Source: Candidatus Electrothrix aestuarii (GTDB lineage Bacteria > Desulfobacterota > Desulfobulbia > Desulfobulbales > Desulfobulbaceae). Taken from it: a stretch of 64,000 bases of DNA. How positions within the stretch are numbered: the first letter of the stretch is position 1; each line of letters starts with the position of its first letter. The stretch spans positions 2,607,501 through 2,671,500 of the forward strand of contig CP159373.1 of the NCBI GenBank assembly GCA_032595685.2, given 5' to 3'. Under the pieces are notes generated by a model. That model worked only from the letters and a program-made list of their open reading frames with translations, did no database searches and had not been told where the DNA came from. This document shows positions 9,901-16,384 of the stretch, piece after piece. Made by a program: the position numbers and the translations under genes.

Positions 9901-11142
9901 CTTATCCGTATCAGCACCCGGATCAGCAAAGAGATTCTGTACGGCTGCCAAAGAAAGACGCTTTTTCTCATACAAACAGGAAATGATCTGCTGGCTGAGT
10001 ACGCTGGGGAAGCTCTTGGGCAATGCCGCCTCCACCTGCCCCTGTCGAGCCAGTTTCAGCAGGGCAAGAAAACGCAATGCCTGCTGTCCTGCCTGCTCGC
10101 CTCGACAGATTCCCCAAAAATGGATGGCCTTTTGCCGCCGATTGGCCCTACCGATACGTTGCAGAAAGGCGGCAACCGAATCCGGCGGTTCAAAGAGAAT
10201 GACCGCATCCACATCTCCCACATCAATGCCCAGCTCCAGAGTGGAGGTGGCAATGCAGATTGATCTGTCCTGCTTGCGAAAACTGCGTTCCACCTGTTGC
10301 CGCTGTTTGGAGGTGAGATTGGAGTAATGGAGATGAACCCTGCCGCAAAAGGAACGGCTTTGATTCAACAGCTTAAACGTCTTGTCGCACCGTCCCCGGC
10401 TGTTGGCAAAGAGTAGAATCTTGCGATACTCCCATTCTTGGTACAGATCATCCAGAAAGCCGGTCAGCTCCTGTTCATCATGGTGCAGATGCACCAGCCT
10501 GGGCACGATGTCCCGACTCACCGTGTCAGCCAAGAATACCGTATCCGGGGAGCAGCCCAGAAAGCGGCCCACCTCCTCGGGATCGGCAAGGGTGGCGGAT
10601 AAGGCTATCCTTTGTACTCTTTGACTGATACGCCGCTCCAGACGTTGGAGCAGATAGACCAGTTGTTGACCACGATATTGATGGATAAAGGAATGGGCCT
10701 CGTCAATAATCACGATCCGCACCCGTGCAAGAAAACCGCGCAGATCCTGATTAGAGCTGCCCAGTATCACATCCAGCGACTCGGGCGTAGTAAGGAGCAG
10801 GGCCGGGCGACCGCCGCCTCGCAGTTTGAGATCACCGGTGCGAACGGCAAAACCAAGCCCCAGCCGTTCGGTGATAATTGCTTTGAAACGCCGATACATA
10901 TCAGCGGCCAAGGCACGGGTGGGGACAATATAGAGGACCGCTTTATCGGCCCCGGAGCTGATGACCCGCTCCAGACACGGGGCCAGCACAGCCTCGGTTT
11001 TGCCGGAACCGGTGGCGGATTGGAGAATAAGGTCTTTATGCGCCAGGATCGGTTCAACGGCCTGTTGCTGGATGGGATGCAGCTGCCGGAAAGCACCGTA
11101 AAAGGCGCGGTAGGTGTTGGAGAGGAGGTTGATCAACTTCAA
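6937..11142 (-). CDS. DEAH-box (Lhr-like) helicase fused to RecB/Cas4-like nuclease and RNase H-like region
   Basis: A 1401-residue multidomain protein. Residues 1-400 form an SF2 helicase: ATGSGKTEAVLAP (motif I), IIDEAHSFIHQY (DEAH), ALSATLADPEEV (III), LLFANSRGRCD (IV), TSTLELGIDVGDVD (V) and QRIGRANRR (VI). A region of unknown fold follows (about 430-830). Residues about 850-1090 look like a PD-(D/E)XK nuclease: GLAFEQEIMDEL, GIPDLIRI, ILEVGDIKS, then CLNCLFFPSC, a Cys cluster as in Fe-S RecB/Cas4 nucleases, and a helix-hairpin-helix-like stretch. The last 300 residues contain an RNase H-like segment (HIFFFGAGIRRSLDDW) and stretches encoded by GTAGGGGC dyad repeats. The start is TTG, without a good ribosome-binding site, right at the edge of a 22-bp inverted repeat, so the original 5' end or its coupling to an upstream gene may have been lost. 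Likely role: DNA unwinding and degradation in a defence or repair pathway (inference). Confidence 0.82.
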   Translation of the reverse strand: MKLINLLSNTYRAFYGAFRQLHPIQQQAVEPILAHKDLILQSATGSGKTEAVLAPCLERVISSGADKAVLYIVPTRALAADMYRRFKAIITERLGLGFAVRTGDLKLRGGGRPALLLTTPESLDVILGSSNQDLRGFLARVRIVIIDEAHSFIHQYRGQQLVYLLQRLERRISQRVQRIALSATLADPEEVGRFLGCSPDTVFLADTVSRDIVPRLVHLHHDEQELTGFLDDLYQEWEYRKILLFANSRGRCDKTFKLLNQSRSFCGRVHLHYSNLTSKQRQQVERSFRKQDRSICIATSTLELGIDVGDVDAVILFEPPDSVAAFLQRIGRANRRQKAIHFWGICRGEQAGQQALRFLALLKLARQGQVEAALPKSFPSVLSQQIISCLYEKKRLSLAAVQNLFADPGADTDKEEAGTWIESIFQSLVKKQWLRKDKVEGLYTGGWRYWDALTEYQIWSNFPETEIEYKLDVAGEPVADIPQTIVKQLDPGDKVLLAGRPLRILWINTKADKRVLAEPTQERLDDKELLWLGMGCHVSLETAQAMRTVLKSTDSADNVAAVGLFSRTQKLIRQQLTQDARAVLLANGIEVVRDETGSFQYRTYLGSVGNMLLAWSVKVYLAAQSEDVEVDSDEIGLICSQWIPFEKLRLPLQHDDFTAWVKRHYKQLRAMFPLNAFCATLPTEILRQEVVDCIFDQRLIAFFQQYKDSSSEIVEGDPRNLEFHPEQTEEQGPTFFEAQNQPLLALEKERYEDAEAAAPVFITGKEVRYQNRPLTGTMIGEYFRHHQCDRQFCASFLRPEDQPPRQSPVDDEYASLRLARGLAFEQEIMDELAGFKEQFHSISKEDQAGMPRSLESRCEETREYLHRILEQKDLAGKLYLAQGVFHLPALLSLLPKSSELFGLTGKEQAVLPGVTVDGVGIPDLIRIAVEEPNIILEVGDIKSVAKPRYHQKWQVAFYAFLLKTFLEQEQLDTKGVQVADSGFLLTRSPLDDRPQRHSFALQPYLASLPVLLKNFAQCLSHPPNQAGWQIQAHCLNCLFFPSCYQQALHEEDIQFIPRISKGALEKMRALGLRNIEEASAWFADDRRGESLCSPFPSEQDHTPTGQTQRPAPTTTCTINTDFSPAQREGLHNAVMALQENKIILTQQRTDLFPAQATCFFVHLLNDPVTMLPKALGLGVGQHGQGAEDLQIFTWVVGDKAAQAERQKTWQDVWRDFSACFLDLWQEAVEKQGRPHIFFFGAGIRRSLDDWAAMMADKPLRNLFRRSLASSYPFWTDLEQVLHKHFALPVPATLTLYDLACVLGLSRGDRPVAPTTLPPPTSLIHFDPLPDTVGANPCVRPELSGRHRGLPLQAEEHLAAVLNIDSQLQQWITSHLSSDWSRATDRSPLHGIIWMILLRNPG
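6978..7004. repeat. Short GTAGGGGC dyad repeat inside helicase gene
   Basis: A near-perfect palindrome beginning GTAGGGGCGACC and ending GGTCGCCCTAC, located close to the 3' end of the 1401-aa helicase-nuclease gene and read through in frame. It belongs to the same interspersed family as the copies at 7089, 7202, 7805 and 42801. Confidence 0.7.
7089..7149. repeat. GTAGGGGC dyad repeat inside helicase gene
   Basis: Begins GTAGGGGCAGGCCCCTGTG and ends GGATTCGCCCCTAC, with inner self-complementary arms. It lies in the coding sequence of the helicase-nuclease gene and is translated as a low-complexity segment. The right half is almost identical to the copy at 7805-7886. Confidence 0.75.
7202..7228. 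repeat. Short GTAGGGGC dyad repeat inside helicase gene
   Basis: Palindrome GTAGGGGCGACCGGCCGGTC followed by ACCCCTG. It is almost the same as the short copy at 6978 and also sits in frame within the helicase-nuclease gene. Confidence 0.65.
7805..7886. repeat. GTAGGGGC dyad repeat inside helicase gene
   Basis: Starts GTAGGGGCTGGCCTCTGTG and ends GGATTCGCCCCTAC. This is the longest of four copies inside the helicase-nuclease coding region and encodes a Pro/Thr/Arg-rich linker between the Cys cluster and the RNase H-like region. Such families are common between genes; in-frame copies within a gene are unusual. Confidence 0.75.
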
Positions 11143-11222
11143 AAGGGGGACAGATTTATTTTTTGATCAGAAACAGTTTTGTCGCCAAATGGCAAAGGGA
11201 AAAATAAAATCTGTCCCCTTTT
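11141..11222. repeat. Inverted-repeat element (GGGGACAGATTTATTTT family)
   Basis: Two arms, AAAAGGGGGACAGATTTATT at the left and AATAAAATCTGTCCCCTTTT at the right, flank about 36 nt. The element abuts the start codon of the 1401-aa helicase gene. Similar arms occur at 22051-22116, and a lone arm at 21261-21278. The form matches REP/MITE-like elements that may be moved by a transposase encoded elsewhere. The copies bracket the material that separates the two halves of the helicase/ATPase operon. Confidence 0.7.
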
Positions 11223-11257
11223 CTGCGGAGCATTTTCTGGACTTCTTGGTAAGATCC

Positions 11258-11602
11258 TTACGATTCTTCTTCATGGATGTCCGGTGCAATTTTCTCAATC
11301 GCCTCCAGAGACAAACCTGTCAAAGACGCTATTACTTCTTTATCAAGTCCTTGCCTCAGCCCGTTGATCACAATCTCGCGTTCTTTTTTTTGTTCACCTT
11401 CTTCTTTCCCCTCATCAAAGGCTGTATCAAAGAAGTTCTTCATGCTCCTGTAATGCTTGATGATCTTCTCGTAGGAGCGAATCTGGTCCGGGGTAAAGCG
11501 GGCAATTTTTGCAGTATCAAAAATCTTATTCGGCTCTTCACCGAAGATCTTTTTAAACCCGTAATCGGTGAACAGGTTGATGTAGCGTTCTTTGGTGGGC
11601 AT
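11258..11602 (-). pseudogene. Rpn-family nuclease/transposase-like gene, internally deleted
   Basis: A 114-residue frame that begins like Rpn (PD-(D/E)XK, recombination-promoting nuclease) proteins, NLFTDYGFKKIFGEEPNK, then jumps to the usual C-terminal part: FDTAKIARFTPDQIRSYE, a helical stretch with DEGKEEG, and a short C-terminal helix-rich tail. Family members are about 250-310 residues. The nuclease core that should lie between these parts (the D…ExK strands) is absent, so the product is almost certainly catalytically dead. The junction is in frame and could reflect an internal deletion. Confidence 0.75.
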
Positions 11603-11782
11603 TGTTTATGTTTTTTACGGGTTGCCGGGTACTCTAGTGCGATTTTCTATGTCGCAATCTTCCGATAGGATGAACGCCATCAGTATATTCTTATTTTTAC
11701 GGAAGTACAACTGTTGTGGTGGGGTTGGGGGAACAGTTGAGATTGTTTTGGCATTGTGACCCCAATTTAAGATTGGTAATTC

Positions 11783-11811
11783 TTGACAGAGAGGCATCTT
11801 ATACCTACAGT
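11783..11811 (+). promoter_or_regulatory. Sigma70-type promoter of the vapBC-type pair
   Basis: TTGACA (11783-11788), a 17-nt spacer and TACAGT (11806-11811), about 40 nt before the antitoxin start. The -35 box is perfect, and the -10 box has 4 of 6 consensus bases. Confidence 0.65.
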
Positions 11812-11815
11812 AGAA

Positions 11816-11835
11816 GTATGATTTTTAAAACATAC
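11816..11835. promoter_or_regulatory. Candidate antitoxin operator
   Basis: Inverted repeat GTATG-N10-CATAC immediately downstream of the -10 box and upstream of the antitoxin gene. This is the position expected for autorepression by a ribbon-helix-helix VapB protein. A further GTATG half-site overlaps the start codon. Confidence 0.45.
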
Positions 11836-11852
11836 AAAATAGAGGTAATTGT

Positions 11853-12071
11853 ATGCGAACAACATTGAATATTGATGATCGCCTGTTTCAGGATGTGTTG
11901 AGCATAACCAAGGCAAAAAGTAAAACTGAGGCCGTCCGAACTGCTTTGACAGAATTTTTACGCATGAAACGGAAAGAAAAGATACTGGCGATGCGGGGCA
12001 GGGTGGATATCAGGGGCTCGGAAAAATTGCGTGAGGAAGAACAAAGGGAATATGAGGAAATTCAGCAATGA
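11853..12071 (+). CDS. vapB: VapB-type antitoxin
   Basis: A 72-residue protein beginning MRTTLNIDDRLFQDVL, the typical start of short VapB antitoxins with a ribbon-helix-helix DNA-binding region. The next helix contains SKTEAVRTALTEFL. The charged C-terminal tail (about 45-72) would wrap the toxin. GAGG is 7 nt before the ATG. The gene overlaps the PIN toxin by 4 nt (ATGA), as is usual for these pairs. It is expected to neutralise the toxin and to repress its own promoter through the dyad just upstream. Confidence 0.9.
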   Translation: MRTTLNIDDRLFQDVLSITKAKSKTEAVRTALTEFLRMKRKEKILAMRGRVDIRGSEKLREEEQREYEEIQQ

Positions 12072-12460
12072 AAGTGCTCATTGATACGTCGGCCTGGATT
12101 GATTTTTTTCGGAACACCGGTGGAGCCGCCGGGGATGTGGTTGCAGAATTGATCCAGCTGGATCAGGCGTATTTAACAGATACTGTTATGGCGGAATTGC
12201 TGCATGGTGCCAAAGGGAAACAGGAGATGAAGAGTCTGGAGGCGGTTTTTGCGACAATTCCCATTTTGGATGTCACTGGAGAAGATTGGCTGGCTACGGG
12301 CAATACCCTTCAGGCTTTACGGAAAAAAGGTTGTACTGTACCGTTGACCGATGTCCTGATAGCTTCTGTTGCTCAGCGGAACGACATGGCTGTGCTTACG
12401 TTGGATAAGGATTTTGAATATCTTTCGGTTGAATGTGTGAAGATTTTGGAGGGGAGTTAG
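12068..12460 (+). CDS. vapC: VapC-type PIN-domain toxin
   Basis: A 130-residue PIN-domain ribonuclease. The four acidic positions of the family are present: D6 in LIDTSAWIDFF, E in VMAELLHGAK, D in LTDVLIASVA and D in TLDKDFEYL. VapC toxins cut tRNA or rRNA when released from VapB; the target here cannot be predicted. It is translationally coupled to the antitoxin and ends the operon. It appears intact. Confidence 0.92.
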   Translation: MKVLIDTSAWIDFFRNTGGAAGDVVAELIQLDQAYLTDTVMAELLHGAKGKQEMKSLEAVFATIPILDVTGEDWLATGNTLQALRKKGCTVPLTDVLIASVAQRNDMAVLTLDKDFEYLSVECVKILEGS

Positions 12461-12605
12461 GATTGTAAAACGGCTACGTCCCCTATATTAGGAAAAGATA
12501 GGTGTAATGTCTATCATAAATGACCCCAGTTTTCACATACAGCTTTTCGACAACAGACAACAAGAGAAGATCCCAAGTAAGTACAGTAGTCCACATGTAA
12601 ACATC

Positions 12606-13229
12606 TCAAAAATCAAATTGCCTTGATGCCTTCAATTTTAATTGTGCACGTATTTTGCTCATCTTAGAATCAAAATAATTTGAAGCCTCATCGTTTGTTA
12701 ATCTTATCTGGACAGTATACTCGTCGTCATAGTGTAGATATATTGCATGCAAACATTTCCCATTTTTTTCACAATTTGCATATTTTCTATCTGATTTTTT
12801 GCAATCTCCCCAGCATAAGGTGCTACTGTACTTGTTAAATCCTGTGCTAACAGGCAAACCATATTTATCCTGCAAACTCTTTTTTATATTTTCCCAGTCA
12901 GGTTTTAATCCGCTAAATTTTTTACTTGAAGAAAAATCAATTAATACTCCATCTCCTGTAAACTTTAAAAATATAGATTTTTTCTCATTATCACGAGAAG
13001 TTTTAATAACTGTGCTAGTTGGATATTCTTTATATTTAACATCATCAATTTCAATGTAATTAATATACTTTTCTAGTGATGGAAATTTTGAAATTGCTTC
13101 GCCAACGGTTGTTTTTAATGTTATCCCCATGACATCATAACTATAAATGTTATTAGCTAATAAATTAGACCATGATAACATTTGCGAAAAAAATAATAAA
13201 AAAAATATTAGTGCTTTTTTTGTAAACAT
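12606..13229 (-). CDS. Exported protein of unknown function, AT-rich
   Basis: A 207-residue protein with a clear signal peptide (ALIFFLLFFSQMLSWSNLLA, cleavage near residue 25). The mature part is small and charged, with four Cys clustered in the middle (LCWGDCKK … NCEKNGKC), suggesting disulfides. The pattern GITLKTTVGEAISKFPSLE resembles small periplasmic proteins with a repeated alpha-beta unit, but I cannot assign a family. Codon use is far more AT-rich than the neighbours, which suggests recent acquisition. It stands alone, with no evident operon partner. Confidence 0.65.
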   Translation of the reverse strand: MFTKKALIFFLLFFSQMLSWSNLLANNIYSYDVMGITLKTTVGEAISKFPSLEKYINYIEIDDVKYKEYPTSTVIKTSRDNEKKSIFLKFTGDGVLIDFSSSKKFSGLKPDWENIKKSLQDKYGLPVSTGFNKYSSTLCWGDCKKSDRKYANCEKNGKCLHAIYLHYDDEYTVQIRLTNDEASNYFDSKMSKIRAQLKLKASRQFDF

Positions 13230-13421
13230 AATTGATAACTAAGTAAAAAGGATTTTATATTGCAAACGTTGGCTACCAACTTGAGCCGGGACAACATTAA
13301 ATCATTCCCTGAACCCGGTAAAAAACGTTTTCATTACTCGTAAAATAATAGCATCGTTCCGTTATGAAAGCATTAACGGAGTAAAAGAGAGACAGACCAC
13401 GTTTATTTCAAGCCGACTCTT

Positions 13422-13617
13422 TTATCTTTCTCTCTCGCCGTCCCAATCCACCGGCCCCGTCACAAAATCCGTCAAATTCCGCACCCCTTTATCAATCCCG
13501 ATTCCAACCATGATAACCGCCCGCCCATCAGCGGCAAACGGAGCGCAATAGCGTTTTTCTGTAATCTGCCGCAGGGCCTCCTCAGCGGTTCCCATTTTGA
13601 ACTCAATAACGTAAATA
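13422..13617 (-). pseudogene. C-terminal fragment of an AAA/PD-(D/E)XK protein (DUF1703-like)
   Basis: The frame encodes HIYVIEFKMGTAEEALRQI and then KRYCAPFAADGRAVIMVGIG, the characteristic end of AAA-ATPase/PD-(D/E)XK proteins, where ExK is part of the nuclease site. The rest of the gene (normally about 500 residues) is missing. Upstream the frame runs directly into a 101-bp inverted-repeat element at 13618-13718, so the gene appears truncated at that point. Confidence 0.75.
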
Positions 13618-13718
13618 TGATGATCTCGTAAAAAGTCGGAAAATCGCAAATCGCCAACGACAAATCAAAGATTTACAATGCGATTTTTGGCAAAATTGGA
13701 CTTTTTACGAAACCATCA
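13618..13718. repeat. 101-bp inverted-repeat (MITE-like) element
   Basis: The left end TGATGATCTCGTAAAAAGTC and the right end GACTTTTTACGAAACCATCA are imperfect inverted repeats of about 20 bp, and the complementarity continues inward (AAATCGCA / TGCGATTT). There is no coding capacity of its own. It forms the boundary of the truncated nuclease fragment. Confidence 0.75.
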
Positions 13719-13824
13719 AATATACTCCTCGTTCTTGATTACCTCATCAGTGGCCCCGAAGCTGAGTTATTGGTGAGTTATTGGGGGACAAGACCACGTT
13801 TACTTCCCAGATGACGCATCCTTA

Positions 13825-14712
13825 GAGCCTGTTTAAAAACTTTTTGAGACTTTACTGCTGAAGCAGTTTCATAGCATAATTTTCTTTTCAGCCATATCAA
13901 ACAGCGAAAGGAAAAACAACATGGAACGAGCTAGCTACAGCACAGATCTCACTGATATACAATTTGAAATTATTAATAAATTTCTCCCCTCTCCTTCAAA
14001 AACCGGCAGGCCAAGATCTTATGCTCTCAGAGAGATTCTCAACGCAATTTTTTACTTGGTTCACACTGGGTGTCAATGGCGAGAAATTCCGCATGATTTC
14101 CCAAAGTGGACCAGCGTTTACTATTACTTTCGTAAATGGAAGCGGGATGGAACCTGGTTTCTCGTCAAGCAGGCAATTCACACGGACCTGCGAGAGGAAC
14201 AAGGGAAAAACGCTGAGCCTTCTGCGGTTATGATTGATAGTCAATCCGTCAAAACTGCACAGATGGCTGAGACCCGAGGCTTTGACGGCAATAAGAAAGT
14301 AAAAGGACGAAAACGCCATGTAATTTCGGATACCCTTGGTTTTCCGCTAATTGTCAAAGTTCATGATGCCAACCTGTCAGATGGAAAGCAGTCTATCTCT
14401 ATCTTTCAAACTCTTTTTTTGTGGTTTGCTTCCATTAAAATGGTTTGGGCCGATGCCGCTTATCGAGGCGATTTGGCCGACTATTTATGGTGCGCCTTTC
14501 AGTGCCGGTTGGAAATCGCTCCCACCTTGAAGACTAAAGGGTTTCAAGTGGTGCCGAAACGCTGGATTATTGAAAGGACCTTCGGCTGGTTCCAATGGGA
14601 TCGAAGACTGATGATCGACTACGAGCGACAGGCGCAATCAGCCGAAACTATGGTTTACATAGCATCAATCAGGAAGATGCTAAATAGGTATAAATAGTTT
14701 TTCAACAGGTTC
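13825..14712 (+). mobile_element. IS5-family insertion sequence (888 bp)
   Basis: Terminal inverted repeats GAGCCTGTTTAAAAACT (13825-13841) and AGTTTTTCAACAGGTTC (14696-14712), 15 of 17 positions complementary. Each end is flanked by TTA (13822-13824 and 14713-14715), a 3-bp target duplication of the type made by several IS5 groups. It contains one intact transposase gene and looks recently mobile. Confidence 0.9.
13921..14697 (+). CDS. IS5-family DDE transposase
   Basis: A 258-residue transposase. The N-terminal helix-turn-helix region contains LTDIQFEIINKFLPSPSKTG and VHTGCQWREIPHDFPKW. The catalytic triad is visible as AVMIDSQSVKT (D), MVWADAAYRGD (D) and RWIIERTFGWFQWDRRLMID (E with the usual R/K context). 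Length and motifs match complete single-frame IS5 transposases (IS1031/IS427-like). The start ATG follows an AAGGAAAAAC stretch. The frame is intact, so the element may still be active. Confidence 0.93.
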   Translation: MERASYSTDLTDIQFEIINKFLPSPSKTGRPRSYALREILNAIFYLVHTGCQWREIPHDFPKWTSVYYYFRKWKRDGTWFLVKQAIHTDLREEQGKNAEPSAVMIDSQSVKTAQMAETRGFDGNKKVKGRKRHVISDTLGFPLIVKVHDANLSDGKQSISIFQTLFLWFASIKMVWADAAYRGDLADYLWCAFQCRLEIAPTLKTKGFQVVPKRWIIERTFGWFQWDRRLMIDYERQAQSAETMVYIASIRKMLNRYK

Positions 14713-14988
14713 TTATGGTTTGCATCATATTTTGAAAATTAAACGGCAACAGGTAACCACAACTCATCGAGAGGGTCAATGTTTTTTTCTACAAAATCAT
14801 AAGGATGACAATATGACTCGTTATCAAGTTTCAAAAATCCCCTTGTGCCCCAACGAAATTTCAGAATAACCACCGGAAGCCTCAAGAACTCTCCCCTTAT
14901 CCACCTTCCCCATCCCCTGGGGAAATAGGGGACGGGAAATAGGGGACGCACCACATTTAAAGTGTTTTTTATGTGCATTTTGCTCAAC

Positions 14989-15227
14989 TTACTCATAAAG
15001 CTCAGAATGGGCACCGGCTCGAACAAAAACACTAACCCGCGCTTTCGGCTGTCATCAATCCGATAGATCAAGAGAAAGTCGCCGCCGACACGGCATTCAC
15101 GATATCCTGCCAAATTTCCAATCAAACCGTAACCAAGCCACGCCCACCCCGACTGAGCATCATTCCTGATCAATAACATCACAGAGTAACAGTTGAGCTT
15201 CCGGTAAAATTTGAATATACTGAACAT
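14989..15227 (-). pseudogene. YafQ/RelE-family toxin remnant with frameshift
   Basis: The frame encodes GLIGNLAGYRECRVGGDFLL and IYRIDD, the core of YafQ-type mRNA interferases. The expected ending VRAGAHSELYE followed by a stop is present, but in another frame: a run of five T near 15033 shifts it. The N-terminal third is not recognisable and no DinJ-type antitoxin lies upstream; a plus-strand toxin-antitoxin pair begins there instead. The longer open frame that continues to 14739 beyond the shift is spurious, made of repeat-like sequence. Confidence 0.7.
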
Positions 15228-15272
15228 ACTAAAGATTTCCAGAACGTTGAAATGCAGGGTCAGGAGATGATT

Positions 15273-15518
15273 ATGAAAGAATTAAACATGGAAATATTAC
15301 CCGAGGCCGCAAAAAGAGAACTGTTCGGCTTTTATGAATATCTCGTTGACAAATATACAAAAAAAAGGGCTATAAAGCAGCCGGATCCAGCAAGGGGTAA
15401 TAAGGTTTTGGTTGCCCTGCAAGAGTTTAAGCACCTGAGGGAACGATTACATCCTGTTGTAGACCCATCTGTGGATATCGACAAACTCATCAATACAATG
15501 AACCATGATATCTTTTGA
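15273..15518 (+). CDS. Antitoxin of a PIN-type toxin-antitoxin pair (DUF2281-like)
   Basis: An 81-residue protein, counted from the ATG preceded by CAGGAG with a 6-nt spacer. An earlier ATG at 15252 lacks such a site. The N-terminus MEILPEAAKRELFGFYEYLV has the pattern of short antitoxins of the DUF2281 type. The charged middle and C-terminal part (HLRERLHPVVDPSVDIDKLI) would contact the toxin. It overlaps the PIN gene by 14 nt, indicating coupled translation. Identity as antitoxin rests on position and general pattern. Confidence 0.7.
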   Translation: MKELNMEILPEAAKRELFGFYEYLVDKYTKKRAIKQPDPARGNKVLVALQEFKHLRERLHPVVDPSVDIDKLINTMNHDIF

Positions 15519-15924
15519 CACGAATGTCCTGGTTTATGCAGCGATAACACAGGATATTAATAAGCAAAAGATTTCTGATCGTCTGATTGAAGAGACTGTT
15601 CGGGACGGGACAATGACCCTTTCCCCCTTAGTCATCAGTGAATTTGTTTTTGTGCTGTCAAAATTAAAAATCTCCAGAGAATTAATTGAGGCAGCTCTGG
15701 CACTGTATGAACCTTTTGCTAAAAATGCCATTGAGCCCTCAATGGTTTTTGAGGCTGCTGCATTATGCAACGACTTGGGCCGAGGAAAGAGTATCAATGA
15801 TGCAGTCCATCTGAAATTTGCCGAGCAATACTGTCGAAAAATTGTGACCTTTGACAGCGACTTCAAAATGTTTAAAAAACATTCCGATTGTCATGTTGAG
15901 ATACTCTCCAACGACTCTGATTGA
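15505..15924 (+). CDS. PIN-domain ribonuclease toxin
   Basis: A 139-residue PIN protein with the acidic residues in place: D5 (FDTNVLVYA), E (LVISEFVFVLSKL), D (KSINDAVHLKFAE) and D (TFDSDFKMF). It belongs to the VapC-like group paired with short non-RHH antitoxins and should be a Mg-dependent endoribonuclease. It overlaps the antitoxin gene. The frame is intact. It is the second PIN pair within 3.5 kb. Confidence 0.85.
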   Translation: MISFDTNVLVYAAITQDINKQKISDRLIEETVRDGTMTLSPLVISEFVFVLSKLKISRELIEAALALYEPFAKNAIEPSMVFEAAALCNDLGRGKSINDAVHLKFAEQYCRKIVTFDSDFKMFKKHSDCHVEILSNDSD

Positions 15925-16384
15925 CTAACAAAAAAATGGACAGAGCCTGTTAATTACATACCCCACCGGGCAAAGCCTTCCGCCACAAAAAACAAACCAC
16001 CCCTCAGTCATGCCGGTCATTTCACCAGCACCCGCTCTTTGCAGAGAATCTTGATCCAGGAGCCATCCTGCGTCACCTGGAATTGAAAGCCGGTCGCATC
16101 ACTCCCGGTCGCACCCTTGTTTTTTTGATGAAATCTAAGTGAATTGACAAGTTACAATAACTCCATTACGCCCCAACGAAATTTTAGAATCAATAACGGA
16201 ATATTTCACCAGCAGAAGACCCCTTATCCTCTCTCCCCACTCCTCGCTATGAAAAATCAAAAACCCTTGACTTCCTACTCTTTTATTACTGAAAGACCCT
16301 TGACTTTCTACTGTAAAGTGCAATATTCTTCCTTTGTAATTCAGTTTAACTGTAAAGATCGTATGATATTAGCAAGGTGTCCAT
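15925..16384. other. Intergenic stretch with gene debris and repeats
   Basis: Holds the ATPase fragment at 16023-16136. Also around 16168-16190 is a copy of the motif GCCCCAACGAAATTTTAGAA, shared (as …TTCAGAA) with 14853-14873, each followed by a CTCTCC-rich stretch. No complete gene is visible. The final 40 nt should contain the promoter for the following ATPase gene, but no strong consensus boxes are evident. Confidence 0.5.
16023..16136 (+). pseudogene. Duplicated fragment of the adjacent DUF4143 ATPase gene
   Basis: About 115 bp closely match positions 16550-16664 inside the intact DUF4143 ATPase gene (for example GCCATCCTGCGTCACCTGGA against GCCATCCTCCGTCATCTGGA), by eye about 85% identical. 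A one-base loss in the T-run breaks the frame at the end. It is a decayed partial copy lying in the same orientation upstream of the functional gene. Confidence 0.8.

Noticed and set aside
14739-14988. C-terminal part of a 162-codon minus-strand open frame
   Set aside because: It lies beyond the frameshift of the YafQ-like remnant and consists of repeat-like sequence; the family's normal stop is found in the other frame.
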